DNA from: Woeseiaceae bacterium
GTDB lineage: Bacteria > Pseudomonadota > Gammaproteobacteria > Steroidobacterales > Woeseiaceae
Direction: 5' to 3'
DNA: 48,103 nucleotides
NCBI GenBank assembly: GCA_013043165.1
Contig: JABDOQ010000005.1
Location: 1 to 48,103 of the forward strand
Position 1 is the stretch's first letter. Every line of letters begins with the position of its first letter. Positions 1-8,309 of the stretch are shown piece by piece. The notes beneath the pieces are model-generated. The model made no database searches, had not been told where the DNA came from, and worked only from the letters and a program-made list of their open reading frames with translations. Position numbers and translations under genes: made by a program.

Positions 1-1040
1 GTCAGGATCGCCACACGACGCGCCTCGCGGTAGGTCAAAGCCGCCAGGGATTCGAGGTCATCAACGAGGGGCGAAACCAGCTGCTGTTCTTCTCGAGGCG
101 TCGACAAAATTGAAGCGAGCATGCCGAGGGTCAGTGCGACGCCAATGATGGACAGCGAAACGAGATTAGGAATCGGATAGTGATGCGACAGGATCATCTT
201 CACGCCAACATAGGCCAGGATGAACACGAGGCTCAGCTTCAGGTAACGGAACTTGTGCATCATGCCGGCAACGGCGAAGTACAGCGCGCGCAGGCCCAGG
301 ATGGCGAAAACGTTCGAGGTAAAAACCAGGAACGGATCGCGGGTCACGGCAAAGATCGCAGGGATTGAATCGATGGCAAACATGACGTCGCTTGTTTCCA
401 CGAGTACCAACGCGAGAAACAACGGCGTTGCGGCGCGGACGCCGTTCTCTTTGACGAAAAAATGGCTGCCGTGAAACTCACTTGTGATCGGATAATAGCG
501 GCGAACCAGCCGGACGAAGGGGTTGCGGTCAAGATGAATATTGTCGTGACGGATAAACAGCATCTTCGTGGCCGACACGAGCAGCAAACCGCCAAATACA
601 TACACAATCCAGTCGAACCTGTTGATAAGAGCCACGCCCAGGCCGATCATAATCGCACGCAGAACAACGGCCCCGAGAATGCCCCAGTACAGGACACGAT
701 GCTGCTCGGCCAGGGGCACGCCGAAATAGGAAAAAATCATGGCGATAACGAAAATGTTGTCGACGGAAAGTGATTTTTCTAAAAGATAGCCCGTAAAAAA
801 CTGGACGGCCGCCTGCTTGCCCGACAGTTCGTGCGACGGGATGTCGGTCCACCCCAACCAGTTCTGGTCGTACATGAAAAAGACGAAAACGTTGAAGGCC
901 AATGCGAGTACTATCCAGACACCGGTCCACGCCAGCGCTTCCGGAATGCTGACCACGTGCGCTTTGCGATGAAATACGCCGAGATCGAGCATTACGAGCC
1001 CTAGAATAAGTACCAGGAACGCGATCCAGACGATAATCAA
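1..1040 (-). CDS. TerC family integral membrane protein (3' end cut by window edge)
   Basis: The reverse strand reads as one open frame from a TTG near 1040 to the left edge, about 346 codons with no stop seen. Hydrophobic helices cover most of the product, and it carries the TerC/Alx hallmark acidic membrane segments (GYLLEKSLSVDNIFV near residues 75-90 and LVLVETSDVMFAIDSIPA near 205-225). Family members export or tune Mn2+ and other metal ions at the inner membrane; E. coli Alx has about 320 residues, so little of the domain is missing. A GGAGG at 1047-1051 lies 6 bases before the TTG at 1040 (3 bases before an adjacent TTG at 1043), and an in-frame stop lies upstream, so a TTG start is required. 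The gene is divergent from the decarboxylase gene at 1176. The family call is firm; the ion is unknown. Confidence 0.88.
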   Translation of the reverse strand, partial: MIIVWIAFLVLILGLVMLDLGVFHRKAHVVSIPEALAWTGVWIVLALAFNVFVFFMYDQNWLGWTDIPSHELSGKQAAVQFFTGYLLEKSLSVDNIFVIAMIFSYFGVPLAEQHRVLYWGILGAVVLRAIMIGLGVALINRFDWIVYVFGGLLLVSATKMLFIRHDNIHLDRNPFVRLVRRYYPITSEFHGSHFFVKENGVRAATPLFLALVLVETSDVMFAIDSIPAIFAVTRDPFLVFTSNVFAILGLRALYFAVAGMMHKFRYLKLSLVFILAYVGVKMILSHHYPIPNLVSLSIIGVALTLGMLASILSTPREEQQLVSPLVDDLESLAALTYREARRVAIL

Positions 1041-1143
1041 CAAAGGCCTCCGTTGACGTAGTTTGCGCTAGAATCACCAGCGCTAATCCGTCAGACTGTA
1101 GACTCGATCTGATGCATAAACAATAGACAGCTTAACCGGGTCC

Positions 1144-1157
1144 TGCGCCTTGGCGCA
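1144..1157. promoter_or_regulatory. Perfect 6+6 palindrome between divergent genes
   Basis: TGCGCC-TT-GGCGCA is a perfect inverted repeat with a 2-base spacer, 19 bases before the decarboxylase start and inside the divergent TerC/decarboxylase gap. The spacer is too short for an RNA loop, so a dimeric DNA-binding protein site is the better reading. No regulator can be named. Confidence 0.3.
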
Positions 1158-1175
1158 TGACACCATTGCGAGGAA

Positions 1176-2132
1176 ATGATGAGAGACTATGGCGTTAGCC
1201 AGGTCCTGGTAACCGGAGGCGCCGGATTTCTCGGCAGCCATTTGTGTGACAGGCTGACCAGGGAAGGCCTGGATGTTCTTTGCGTCGACAATTTCTACAC
1301 GGGCACCAGGCACAACATTTTTCATTTATTGGACCGCAAGAATTTCGAGGTGATTCGTCACGACGTGACGTTTCCGCTTTATGCGCAGGTCGACCAGATT
1401 TACAATCTTGCCTGCCCGGCATCTCCGATCCACTATCAGTATGACCCGGTGCAAACGACGAAAACGAGTGTCCATGGTGCGATCAATATGCTGGGGCTCG
1501 CCAAGCGACTGAAAGCACGTATTTTTCAGGCCTCGACCAGTGAAGTATATGGCGATCCTGACGTTCATCCGCAGCCCGAATCCTATTGGGGTCGCGTCAA
1601 CCCCGTGGGGTTTCGCGCATGTTACGACGAGGGCAAGCGCTGCGCGGAGACGCTTTTTTTCGATTATTTCAGGCAGCACAATCTCGACATAAAAGTAGTG
1701 CGAATTTTTAATACCTATGGCCCACGAATGCATCCTAACGACGGGCGCGTGGTGTCGAGCTTCATCGTACAGGCGCTTAACGGCGAGGACATCACGATTT
1801 TTGGTGACGGACAACAAACACGCAGTTTTTGCTACGTGGATGACCTGATCGATGCATTCATGCTCATGATGGAGACCGAGCGCGGATTCACCGGTCCGGT
1901 AAATGTCGGCAACCCTGCTGAATTCACCATTTTGGAATTGGCGGAAAAAGTCCTGTCGATAGTGGGCGGGTCTTCGAAGATTGTGCACAAGCCGCTGCCG
2001 GCTGACGATCCTCGACAGAGGCAGCCGGACATTTCCCTGGCGAAGGAAAAACTTTCATGGAGTCCCAAGGTCGAGCTTGACGAGGGCCTGCAGAAAACCA
2101 TCGCCTATTTTCGTGAGCTCTTGCATTCATGA
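1176..2132 (+). CDS. UDP-glucuronate decarboxylase (UDP-xylose synthase), extended SDR family
   Basis: The 318-residue cytoplasmic enzyme is predicted to oxidise and decarboxylate UDP-glucuronate to UDP-xylose using bound NAD+. The Rossmann motif GGAGFLG spans residues 14-20. The catalytic Tyr150/Lys154 pair sits in CYDEGK, preceded by STSEVYG (about 120-126), and [10 protein letters not shown] follows, all typical of the UXS branch of NAD-dependent epimerase/dehydratases. Length matches the family. Two adjacent ATGs exist: GAGG lies only 2 bases before 1176 but 5 before 1179, so the second may be used. The next genes are a methyltransferase and a glycosyltransferase on the same strand, suggesting a small glycan-modification set. 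A sister 4,6-dehydratase function is less likely because the active-site region follows the UXS pattern. Confidence 0.9.
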   Translation: MMRDYGVSQVLVTGGAGFLGSHLCDRLTREGLDVLCVDNFYTGTRHNIFHLLDRKNFEVIRHDVTFPLYAQVDQIYNLACPASPIHYQYDPVQTTKTSVHGAINMLGLAKRLKARIFQASTSEVYGDPDVHPQPESYWGRVNPVGFRACYDEGKRCAETLFFDYFRQHNLDIKVVRIFNTYGPRMHPNDGRVVSSFIVQALNGEDITIFGDGQQTRSFCYVDDLIDAFMLMMETERGFTGPVNVGNPAEFTILELAEKVLSIVGGSSKIVHKPLPADDPRQRQPDISLAKEKLSWSPKVELDEGLQKTIAYFRELLHS

Positions 2133-2301
2133 AAGCGGCATACGCGTCCCGGTACTTCGTCGCATATCAGTTTCCAGCGCCTGGATAGCGGGCAGTCAGC
2201 AAAAAAGCCGGATATCAGACCCGTACCGGGCCCATTTCCGGTCTGATTGAATGTAGAATTGCGGCTATCCTGAAGGCCAACCATGACCTGGAGAAAAAAC
2301 C

Positions 2302-3117
2302 TTGCAAACCCCTGATATTGATAGCCATCTCGATGATATGGCGGCACTTTCCGAGCGTCTGGCCGGTTGCCTTTCCGTCCGTGAAGCACGTTTACTTGCC
2401 CTCGCGGCCGCGACGATGCCAACGTCACTTGGCGAAGTACTGGAGATCGGCAGTTTCAAAGGAAAATCGACAACGCTTCTAGCAAAATCTGTTGCCCTGG
2501 CTGGAGGCGATCGAGTCTACGCCGTCGACCCGCTTATTGCGGCCTCGGATACCGTCCCGGCGATGATGGAAAGTGGCGAGAACCTGCCCGACGTTTTCAG
2601 GGAGACAATCAAGTCCAATGGCATAGAGCATATCGTCGAATTTCACCAGATGCGATCGCAGAAACTCGCTGAAACCTGGGATCGCCCGCTGCGATTACTC
2701 TGGATCGACGGCGATCATTCTTACAAGGGCGCCATGGACGATTTCGACAACTTCGCGCCTTTTCTTCAGCCGGGATCGGTTGTCGTGGCGCACGACGTCC
2801 TGCATCGCTCCGAGGGCCCGATTCGAATGTTTTGCGAGAGAATGCTGCTTTCCCGGGCGTTCGGTCCCTGCGGAGTATGTGGGTCGATCGGCTGGGGCCA
2901 ATACCTGGGGCCAGACGCAGACACAGATGCATACACGCCGGAAAAAATCGCGTTATTTCGCAAGATGAGCCGCCTGATTCAGTTCGCGGCTCTCGGCCGC
3001 GACCAGGCAACAGCGAGTTCGTTCGGCTACCAGGTTCTGCGACCACTCGTTCCACACGGCGCTGTTGACCCGCAGAAATGGCGTGCGATGATAACAAGCA
3101 ACTTGCCTCGCAAATAA
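2302..3117 (+). CDS. Class I SAM-dependent methyltransferase (Methyltransf_24 type)
   Basis: 271 residues. The glycine-rich SAM-binding motif VLEIGSFKGKST is near residues 48-59, followed by the acidic end of strand 2 (YAVDPL) and the conserved LLWIDGDHSYKGAMDDF near 133-149. This is typical of the Methyltransf_24 group that often methylates sugars or small molecules in surface-polysaccharide clusters. A TTG start at 2302 has GGAG 8 bases upstream; no better start is in frame. The end abuts the glycosyltransferase gene with 17 bases between the stop and the next ATG, so the two are probably co-transcribed. The substrate cannot be read from sequence; a glycan made by the neighbours is the likely guess. 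Confidence 0.8.
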   Translation: MQTPDIDSHLDDMAALSERLAGCLSVREARLLALAAATMPTSLGEVLEIGSFKGKSTTLLAKSVALAGGDRVYAVDPLIAASDTVPAMMESGENLPDVFRETIKSNGIEHIVEFHQMRSQKLAETWDRPLRLLWIDGDHSYKGAMDDFDNFAPFLQPGSVVVAHDVLHRSEGPIRMFCERMLLSRAFGPCGVCGSIGWGQYLGPDADTDAYTPEKIALFRKMSRLIQFAALGRDQATASSFGYQVLRPLVPHGAVDPQKWRAMITSNLPRK

Positions 3118-3134
3118 GCCAAGAGTCATACGCA

Positions 3135-3977
3135 ATGACAGAAAGAAAGTTCGTCGATTGTTTCATTTTTTTCAACGAATTGTCGACGCTCAACATGCGT
3201 CTTCACGAGCTAAGTGATTGTGTGGACTATTTTGTAATCGTCGAATCGCCGTTGACGCACTCGGGCAACAAGAAGCCGTTGTACTTCAATGACAATAAAG
3301 CGTCTTTCGAAAAGTTTGCAGACAAGATCATCCACGTAATTGACGACGGTGTGCCAAATAAAGCCAGGGGCCTGGGTAAGCTGTTTCAGCATCGAAATGC
3401 TATCGAGTATCACCAGAGGAATTTCGTTATCGAAGCGGCTGGTCGCGTGCCGGGCATCAAACCAACCGATATCGTCATGTATTCGGACGTCGATGAAGTC
3501 CCCAATCCCGATTATCTGAAACCCGAATTATTCGATGACGAAAAGATTGTCATGCTCAACCAGCGTTACTTTTTATATGACTTCACGACCGAAAACATCA
3601 GGGGCTGGCCAGGGACGATGTGTGCCCCTTACCGAATATTTGTTGATCTCAATCTGAACCGGATGAGGAAATTCAAATACCGGAACAGGGACGGACGAGT
3701 AATCTACAGGCCTGCGACGGTGTCCAGGGACGAATTTGCCGGCTGGCACTGTTCGACTTTCGGTGGTATTGACAGGATCGTCACCAAACTTGAGTCATTC
3801 GCCCACCAGAAATACAACCGGCCCGAATACAAAGACAAGGAAAAAATCCGGGAACTCATTCGGGATAAGAAGGACCTGATCTTCAGAAACGACGAGGCAC
3901 ACGAGCTCAAAGCAAATGACGAAGAGACCGACGTCAACTTGCCGAAAAACTGGAGGCTGATTTACGAGGAAGTCTGA
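3135..3977 (+). CDS. GT17-like glycosyltransferase (beta-1,4-GlcNAc transferase family)
   Basis: The 280-residue protein opens with FVDCFIFFNELSTLNMRL, then FVIVESPLTHSG, and carries the acidic MYSDVDEVP motif near residue 120, as in family 17 glycosyltransferases (bacterial relatives of eukaryotic GnT-III). No signal peptide or membrane segment is visible, so it acts in the cytoplasm or at the inner face of the membrane. The frame extends upstream to 3078, but that would overlap the methyltransferase by 40 bases; the ATG at 3135, where homology to the family begins, is preferred. Its position after UDP-xylose synthase and a methyltransferase suggests a role in decorating a surface glycan. 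Donor and acceptor are unknown. Confidence 0.75.
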   Translation: MTERKFVDCFIFFNELSTLNMRLHELSDCVDYFVIVESPLTHSGNKKPLYFNDNKASFEKFADKIIHVIDDGVPNKARGLGKLFQHRNAIEYHQRNFVIEAAGRVPGIKPTDIVMYSDVDEVPNPDYLKPELFDDEKIVMLNQRYFLYDFTTENIRGWPGTMCAPYRIFVDLNLNRMRKFKYRNRDGRVIYRPATVSRDEFAGWHCSTFGGIDRIVTKLESFAHQKYNRPEYKDKEKIRELIRDKKDLIFRNDEAHELKANDEETDVNLPKNWRLIYEEV

Positions 3978-4387
3978 CCGCAGCCAGTGCTTCCAATGGC
4001 CGAGGCAGTTCTCGTCGCGGTAGAAACCGTCTGATTCCGGTGGGTCGCGCCCGCGGGAAGCTTGGGAAGCTGATGTTCTACGGTTGAATTACACCCGCGG
4101 TTTCATGTGTCGATTTCTGTTCGGTCGCCGTGAATGCACAGCAAGCACCTGACGGAATTGTTGCGATACGGCGATTGCCGTTCATTGTGCTATTGTTAGG
4201 CGGGTTCGACCAGACACAAACAAGATCTCCGCTCAAAAGCAGACGAAACTGAAGGCTCGAGTCCTGCTGCGGGACTGGAACTCTGCTGAACTCGCGAAAT
4301 TTAGCGCTGATGACGGCCCGAAGTGTGGTCTAAGCCGACAGGAAAGCGTAGTCTTGGAGGCTGAAAAACGGCAAGAACATTAGCAAT
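3978..4387. other. 410-base non-coding gap
   Basis: No convincing gene, tRNA or intrinsic terminator is visible between the glycosyltransferase and the TPR gene. Short frames here lack a ribosome site and family signals. The gap presumably holds the promoter of the TPR gene, but I could not find a good sigma-70 or sigma-54 box. Confidence 0.5.
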
Positions 4388-6199
4388 ATGTCGCTGTTCT
4401 CCGAATTGAAACGCCGCAATGTTTTCAGGGCTGCGGTCACTTACACAGCCGCCTCATGGATCATCATCCAGGTTACGGAGACGTTGTTCCCTGTTTTTGG
4501 CGTTGACGCGTCGTCCGTACGTCTCGTTGTCGTGCTGCTCATAATCGGTTTCCTGCCGGTGGTGGTGCTCGCCTGGATTTACGAATGGACCCCGGAAGGC
4601 ATTAAACTCGAGGGTGATGTCGACCGCGCAACGACGGACTCCAGGCACGCAGATAAGAAGCTCGATCGGGCCATTATTGTGTTTCTGGCGTTAGCAGTAG
4701 GCTATTTTTCCCTCGACAAATTCGTGCTCGATCCAGCACGCGACGCCTACAGGGAAGAAACGGTCGTCACTCGCGTACGCGACGAGACACTGAAAGCGGC
4801 CTTCGCGACTGATTCCATTGTAGTTCTGCCTTTTGTCAATCTGAGCAGCGGATCTGATAGTGAATATTTCTCCGACGGTATCTCGGAGGAACTGCTGAAC
4901 CTGCTTGCCAAAATATCCAGGCTCAGGGTGATATCTCGCTCGTCCGCATTTTCGTTCAAAGGTGCTGAAATTACGCTCTCGGACCTGGCGCAAAAGCTGA
5001 ACGTTGCGCATGTTCTGAACGGATCCGTAATGAAAAAGGAAGACCAGATTACCATTACTGCGGAACTCATCGATGCCCGTTCGAACGCGACGCTCTGGTC
5101 GGAAACGTTTGATCGCGGCCTTGACGATGTGTTCGAAATACAGAACGAAATCGCCGCCGCTGTCGCCGACAAGCTGGACATTGTATTGCCCGGTCAGCCG
5201 CCGAGCGCACAAGAAACTGATACCGAGGCATACAACCTTTTTCTGCAGGCGCGATACCTCGCGAATCAGTTCACGCCGCAAAGCCTCGAACGAGCCGCCA
5301 CGCTTTACAACGAATCGCTGGCCATCGATCCGAATTATTCCCGTGCATGGAGCGGACTTGGCTGGGTTTATGCGAACCAGACAAGTTCGGGGCATCTGGC
5401 ACCCGGCGACGCGCTCGATCGCGCGCGCGAGGCCACCTGGACCGCCCTGGCACTGGAGCCGGATGACGCGCGAGCCTATGCCAACATCGGCTGGATCGCG
5501 ATGAACTATGACAATGACCTTGCGCTGGCTGCGAGACATTATGGACGGGCGCTTGCATTGGACCCGAATGGGCCCGGCATCGTCAACGGCGCGGCGGTGC
5601 TGACGGAAATGCTCGGTCGTACCGACGAGGCCGTCGTATTGCACGAATACAGCATCGCCCGGGATCCCGTCGATGCCAATCGTCATTCGAACCTGGCAGT
5701 GGCTTACATCACGGCCGGGCGTTATGACGATGCGATCTCGAGCATACAGACTGCGATTGCGCTCAGCCCGGAACGCATTGGCGCTTACTACATTCAGGGA
5801 CTGGCCTACCTGCTGAAAGGCGATGCACAGTCGGCGCTTGCCGCGTTCGAGCAGGAAGCGGACGAGGAATTCAGCGTCAAGGGCGCCGCATTGGCCTACC
5901 ATGACCTTGGCCGCAGCGCGGAAGCGGACGCTGCCTTACTCGATCTGCGTGACAATTGGGGCGAGCAATGGCCGTCTGAAGTGGCGCAGGTCTACGCATG
6001 GAGGACTAACGCGGATGCCGCGTTCGAGTGGCTGGATAAAGCGATTGAAGCGAACGAAAGCGGGATCAATGAACAGGCCCTATCGCCGCTGTATCGTAGA
6101 ATTCAGGCCGATCCCCGGTGGCATGCGCTAATCGAGCAATGGGGCCATTCGCCCCAGCAGCTGGCCGCCATCAATTTCGACATTCATCTTCCACAGTAA
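4388..6199 (+). CDS. Membrane-anchored TolB-like/TPR protein
   Basis: 603 residues. The N-terminus (MSLFSELKRRNVFRAAV) followed by three hydrophobic segments near residues 17-35, 44-67 and 93-113 is a recurrent arrangement in gammaproteobacterial proteins annotated as TPR or adenylate-cyclase-like. Next comes a FlgO/TolB-N-like alpha/beta domain (about 140-270; SIVVLPFVNLSS, YFSDGISEELLNLL, VLNGSVMKKEDQI, LWSETFDRGLDDVFEIQ). From about 285 to 580 there are at least six tetratricopeptide-like helical repeats (for example LALEPDDARAYANIGWIA). It probably anchors in the inner membrane and serves as a protein-interaction platform; no enzymatic motif is visible. It stands alone between gaps, and its function is unknown. 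Confidence 0.8.
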   Translation: MSLFSELKRRNVFRAAVTYTAASWIIIQVTETLFPVFGVDASSVRLVVVLLIIGFLPVVVLAWIYEWTPEGIKLEGDVDRATTDSRHADKKLDRAIIVFLALAVGYFSLDKFVLDPARDAYREETVVTRVRDETLKAAFATDSIVVLPFVNLSSGSDSEYFSDGISEELLNLLAKISRLRVISRSSAFSFKGAEITLSDLAQKLNVAHVLNGSVMKKEDQITITAELIDARSNATLWSETFDRGLDDVFEIQNEIAAAVADKLDIVLPGQPPSAQETDTEAYNLFLQARYLANQFTPQSLERAATLYNESLAIDPNYSRAWSGLGWVYANQTSSGHLAPGDALDRAREATWTALALEPDDARAYANIGWIAMNYDNDLALAARHYGRALALDPNGPGIVNGAAVLTEMLGRTDEAVVLHEYSIARDPVDANRHSNLAVAYITAGRYDDAISSIQTAIALSPERIGAYYIQGLAYLLKGDAQSALAAFEQEADEEFSVKGAALAYHDLGRSAEADAALLDLRDNWGEQWPSEVAQVYAWRTNADAAFEWLDKAIEANESGINEQALSPLYRRIQADPRWHALIEQWGHSPQQLAAINFDIHLPQ

Positions 6200-6209
6200 C
6201 CAGCGTCGG

Positions 6210-6267
6210 TTCGAAATACGGTTTCAGCACTGCGCAATTGGTGTCGACTTTCTTGACATATTTCGAA
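6210..6267. promoter_or_regulatory. Candidate activator site: 9-base inverted repeat upstream of sigma-54 promoter
   Basis: TTCGAAATA (6210-6218) and its exact reverse complement TATTTCGAA (6259-6267) are separated by 40 bases. They lie roughly 70-125 bases upstream of the -24 element, the usual place for an enhancer-binding protein that activates sigma-54 polymerase. Between them lies TGTCGACTTTCTTGACA, itself partly dyadic. The link to a PrsR-type activator is inference. Confidence 0.35.
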
Positions 6268-6333
6268 TCCCGGCTCGATAACGACACGGCGCGGCGTCGA
6301 TAAGCCGTTGATCCTCTGACTCATGACGGGTGC

Positions 6334-6349
6334 TGGCACGTAACTTGCT
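6334..6349 (+). promoter_or_regulatory. Sigma-54 (RpoN) promoter, -24/-12
   Basis: TGGCACG-TAAC-TTGCT matches the RpoN consensus at every conserved base, with GG and GC separated by exactly 10 bases. Transcription would start near 6360, leaving a short leader before the GGGAG ribosome site and the ATG at 6389. PEP-CTERM genes in several species are known to depend on RpoN and the PrsK/PrsR two-component system, which fits. Confidence 0.85.
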
Positions 6350-6388
6350 ATCAAGTACAGAAAAACACCTTAGAACGGGAGACTTGTC

Positions 6389-7255
6389 ATGCTGTATCGA
6401 AATCTCGCGCCGATCGCGCTTGTCATTATTTCAACACTGATCGTTACGGCACCCGCTGAAGCCCGCTCGATCCGTGTTGACGCGGGGGACTGGGACTCAT
6501 CTGCGTCAACGTCCGGACTGACCAATGTGGCTCTCGGTTTCGATTTCGATTTCTTTGGATTCAGTGCCGCAAATGCGCAAATTTCTGACAGCGGCAATTT
6601 GCTCATATCCAACGGAACGGACAGCGCCAATCTTCTCGGTTTTTTCGATCCAGCGCAGACGCACGGCGGCAATAGCGTCAGCTATGAATATGCAACCACC
6701 AATTCGTCTTTCAATACGGCCGGTGTCGATGCCGGGTTCCGTGTCACGTTCAATACCAGGGACAGCGTTGGCCTGTTGCTGAACCAGTTCCAGATAAGCC
6801 TGTTTGACCTTTCCGACGGCAGCACTGCATTCGAATTCAATTACAACCAGCTTTTGTTCGGCAGTGATTCTTCGCAGATTGGCTACAACAGTTCGCTGGG
6901 AGACGTTTTTGATCTGCCTGGCGCACTCGGTTTGAGTTTCCTGCAGTATTCGGGCATCGGCGACGATCCCGATTTTGACGACAACAACTGTGTCAATACG
7001 GTGAACGCGTTTGCCTGCAATAACTACTTCGCCGGCGCTTTCGGGCGCAGTGTGAATATCCTGCCCGATATAGCCAATGGATTTTTCCGGGACATCGACT
7101 CTAACGGTGGCGGCGCTCAGGGCCGGTACCTGTTTGTCGGCGCGGCCACACAGGTTCCGGAGCCGTCGTCGCTGGCACTACTCGCCCTCGGGTTAATCGG
7201 GCTCGGGTTGTTCCGGCGCAAGCTGCAACCGGTTGCGCGTCGCTCGTTGAGCTGA
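6389..7255 (+). CDS. PEP-CTERM sorting-domain secreted protein
   Basis: 288 residues. An N-terminal signal peptide (ending near APAEA, residue 25) leads a secreted beta-rich domain of unknown function. The C-terminus has the complete PEP-CTERM signal: VPEPSSLALLALGLIGLGL, then FRRK. Such proteins are sorted and cleaved by the membrane protease exosortase (XrtA) and end up in the extracellular matrix or on the surface. The body is rich in Asp, Asn, Ser and Phe; residues 45-60 (VALGFDFDFFGF) recall other PEP-CTERM proteins of unknown fold. GGGAG lies 8 bases before the start. It is monocistronic, with its own sigma-54 promoter and terminator. No exosortase gene is in this window. Confidence 0.93.
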   Translation: MLYRNLAPIALVIISTLIVTAPAEARSIRVDAGDWDSSASTSGLTNVALGFDFDFFGFSAANAQISDSGNLLISNGTDSANLLGFFDPAQTHGGNSVSYEYATTNSSFNTAGVDAGFRVTFNTRDSVGLLLNQFQISLFDLSDGSTAFEFNYNQLLFGSDSSQIGYNSSLGDVFDLPGALGLSFLQYSGIGDDPDFDDNNCVNTVNAFACNNYFAGAFGRSVNILPDIANGFFRDIDSNGGGAQGRYLFVGAATQVPEPSSLALLALGLIGLGLFRRKLQPVARRSLS

Positions 7256-7270
7256 CAAAATCAGTACTTG

Positions 7271-7305
7271 AAAAGGCCCCGGTCGGGAAAGATCGGGGCC
7301 TTTTT
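7271..7305 (+). terminator. Rho-independent terminator of the PEP-CTERM gene
   Basis: GGCCCCGGTC (7275-7284) pairs with GATCGGGGCC (7291-7300), a 10-base stem with one G-U pair and loop GGGAAA. It is flanked by AAAA and followed by TTTTT, starting 16 bases after the stop codon. Confidence 0.93.
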
Positions 7306-7374
7306 CTGTCTGAAGCTGTAGAAGTGCGCGGCGGTGATGCTATTTCTCTACCGAGGGACGATCAACCAAGACAA

Positions 7375-7403
7375 TTGGGTTTGTGGGACACCCGAAGTAA
7401 ACT
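7375..7403 (+). promoter_or_regulatory. Candidate sigma-70 promoter for tRNA-Gly(CCC)
   Basis: TTGGGT (7375-7380), a 17-base spacer and TAAACT (7398-7403) would start transcription about 12 bases before the mature tRNA. The match to consensus is moderate. Confidence 0.4.
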
Positions 7404-7421
7404 GATAGGAATCGCCAAAGT

Positions 7422-7492
7422 GCGGGTGTAGTTCAACGGTAGAACATCAGCTTCCCAAGCTGAGAATGAGGGTTCGATTCCCTTCACCCGCT
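7422..7492 (+). tRNA. tRNA-Gly (anticodon CCC)
   Basis: The full cloverleaf can be drawn: a perfect 7-pair acceptor stem (GCGGGTG/CACCCGC), D-arm GTTC/GAAC, anticodon stem TCAGC/GCTGA with loop TTCCCAA, a 4-base variable loop, and T-arm GAGGG/CCCTT with loop TTCGATT. The discriminator is T and no CCA is encoded. It reads GGG codons. Confidence 0.95.
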
Positions 7493-7537
7493 CCGATTCA
7501 GGCTCGATAGCCGGGGCGGCGCAGACGCCGCCAAGAA

Positions 7538-7930
7538 TCAGACTTCTTTCAGCTGCTTGACAAGCTCCCTGATGAAGGCGGAGCGCATGCTCAATTCGTC
7601 TTCGAGCTGCTGGACCTCGTCGAGCACTGACTGCGCAAGCGTGCGCTTGTCTTTTTTGGCCTTGAGGAGCTCCTTCAGTTCGTCGACAGCTTTACGTAGA
7701 CAAGGATTGATGTCGAGGACCGTCTGGCTCGCGCCCCGGCCTTCGCCTTTCGCAATCGTCTTTTGAATGCGCGGGAACTTGTATGTTCGAGTCATCGGCA
7801 GGAACGAAGACTCGCCACGATCGTAGATGATGCGCAGCACGTCGTAATTGGCCATGCTGTTGACCTGGTACCTGTCGATTTGCAGGGGATGCAGAATTCC
7901 CATGTCCTCGAGTGTTGGGCAGTCGCTCAT
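7538..7930 (-). CDS. YaeH/UPF0325 family protein (DUF3461)
   Basis: 130 residues. The order PTLEDMGILHPLQIDRY, NYDVLRIIYDRG, FKFPR-like YKFPRIQKT and the C-terminal helical stretch RKAVDELKELLKAKKD match E. coli YaeH and its DUF3461 relatives in length and order. The family is conserved in gammaproteobacteria but has no established function. The C-terminal third is a predicted charged coiled coil. The gene lies on the minus strand between two tRNA-Gly genes transcribed the other way. Confidence 0.85.
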   Translation of the reverse strand: MSDCPTLEDMGILHPLQIDRYQVNSMANYDVLRIIYDRGESSFLPMTRTYKFPRIQKTIAKGEGRGASQTVLDINPCLRKAVDELKELLKAKKDKRTLAQSVLDEVQQLEDELSMRSAFIRELVKQLKEV

Positions 7931-8199
7931 GGTGTCTTATTCTCTCGTAGATCGTGTAATAGTACAGCGGCGATTAATCGACGACGCGCGAGCTGCCAAG
8001 TTTGCCCCAGTCCGCTCCGGTTTTGCAATTTCGACGACGACGTAGTCGGCACTGCCCGGGCCGTCGCCAGTCAGGCGAGAGAGCTGCGCGCACGGTTCTA
8101 GGAGAAGGGCCTTCTGCAAGTTCTTCAGAACCGCATAAAATCGAAGTACTCTCACTTTTACGCTGACTTGGTGCAAGATGAGCGCTAACTCCCTGAATT
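7931..8199. other. Non-coding gap between YaeH-like gene and second tRNA
   Basis: 269 bases with no supported gene. It must hold the YaeH-like promoter (minus) and the promoter of the second tRNA (plus), but I could not find a good -35/-10 pair for the tRNA. Confidence 0.4.
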
Positions 8200-8270
8200 G
8201 CGAGTGTCGTTCAATGGTAGAACACCAGCTTGCCAAGCTGAGAATGAGGGTTCGATCCCCTTCACCCGCT
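8200..8270 (+). tRNA. tRNA-Gly (anticodon GCC)
   Basis: The cloverleaf parallels the gene at 7422: D-arm GTTC/GAAC, anticodon loop TTGCCAA, T-loop TTCGATC, discriminator T, no encoded CCA. It reads GGC and GGT. It differs from the CCC gene at only six positions and shares the bases after it (CTCCGATT), so the two are duplicates. Two oddities: the acceptor stem has an A4-C69 mismatch (GCGAGTG against CACCCGC) and the anticodon stem starts with a C27-A43 mismatch. It may be less stable or partly decayed; isoacceptors elsewhere are likely. Confidence 0.85.
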
Positions 8271-8309
8271 CCGATTGTCGCGAATCAGTTGGCCATGTAG
8301 GCTCGGAAA

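Noticed and set aside
529..1077. ATG-started minus-strand frame of 182 residues rich in Arg.
   Set aside because: It is an out-of-frame shadow of the TerC gene; the real frame has hydrophobic helices and TerC motifs.
1043..1175. Possible yybP-ykoY manganese riboswitch in the leader of the TerC gene, as in E. coli alx.
   Set aside because: The leader on the minus strand is short and does not show the conserved riboswitch core; no regulated terminator hairpin is visible.
2214..2247. Inverted repeat ATCAGACC/GGTCTGAT between the decarboxylase and methyltransferase genes as a terminator.
   Set aside because: Loop of 18 bases and no U-run; it might be a weak structure only.
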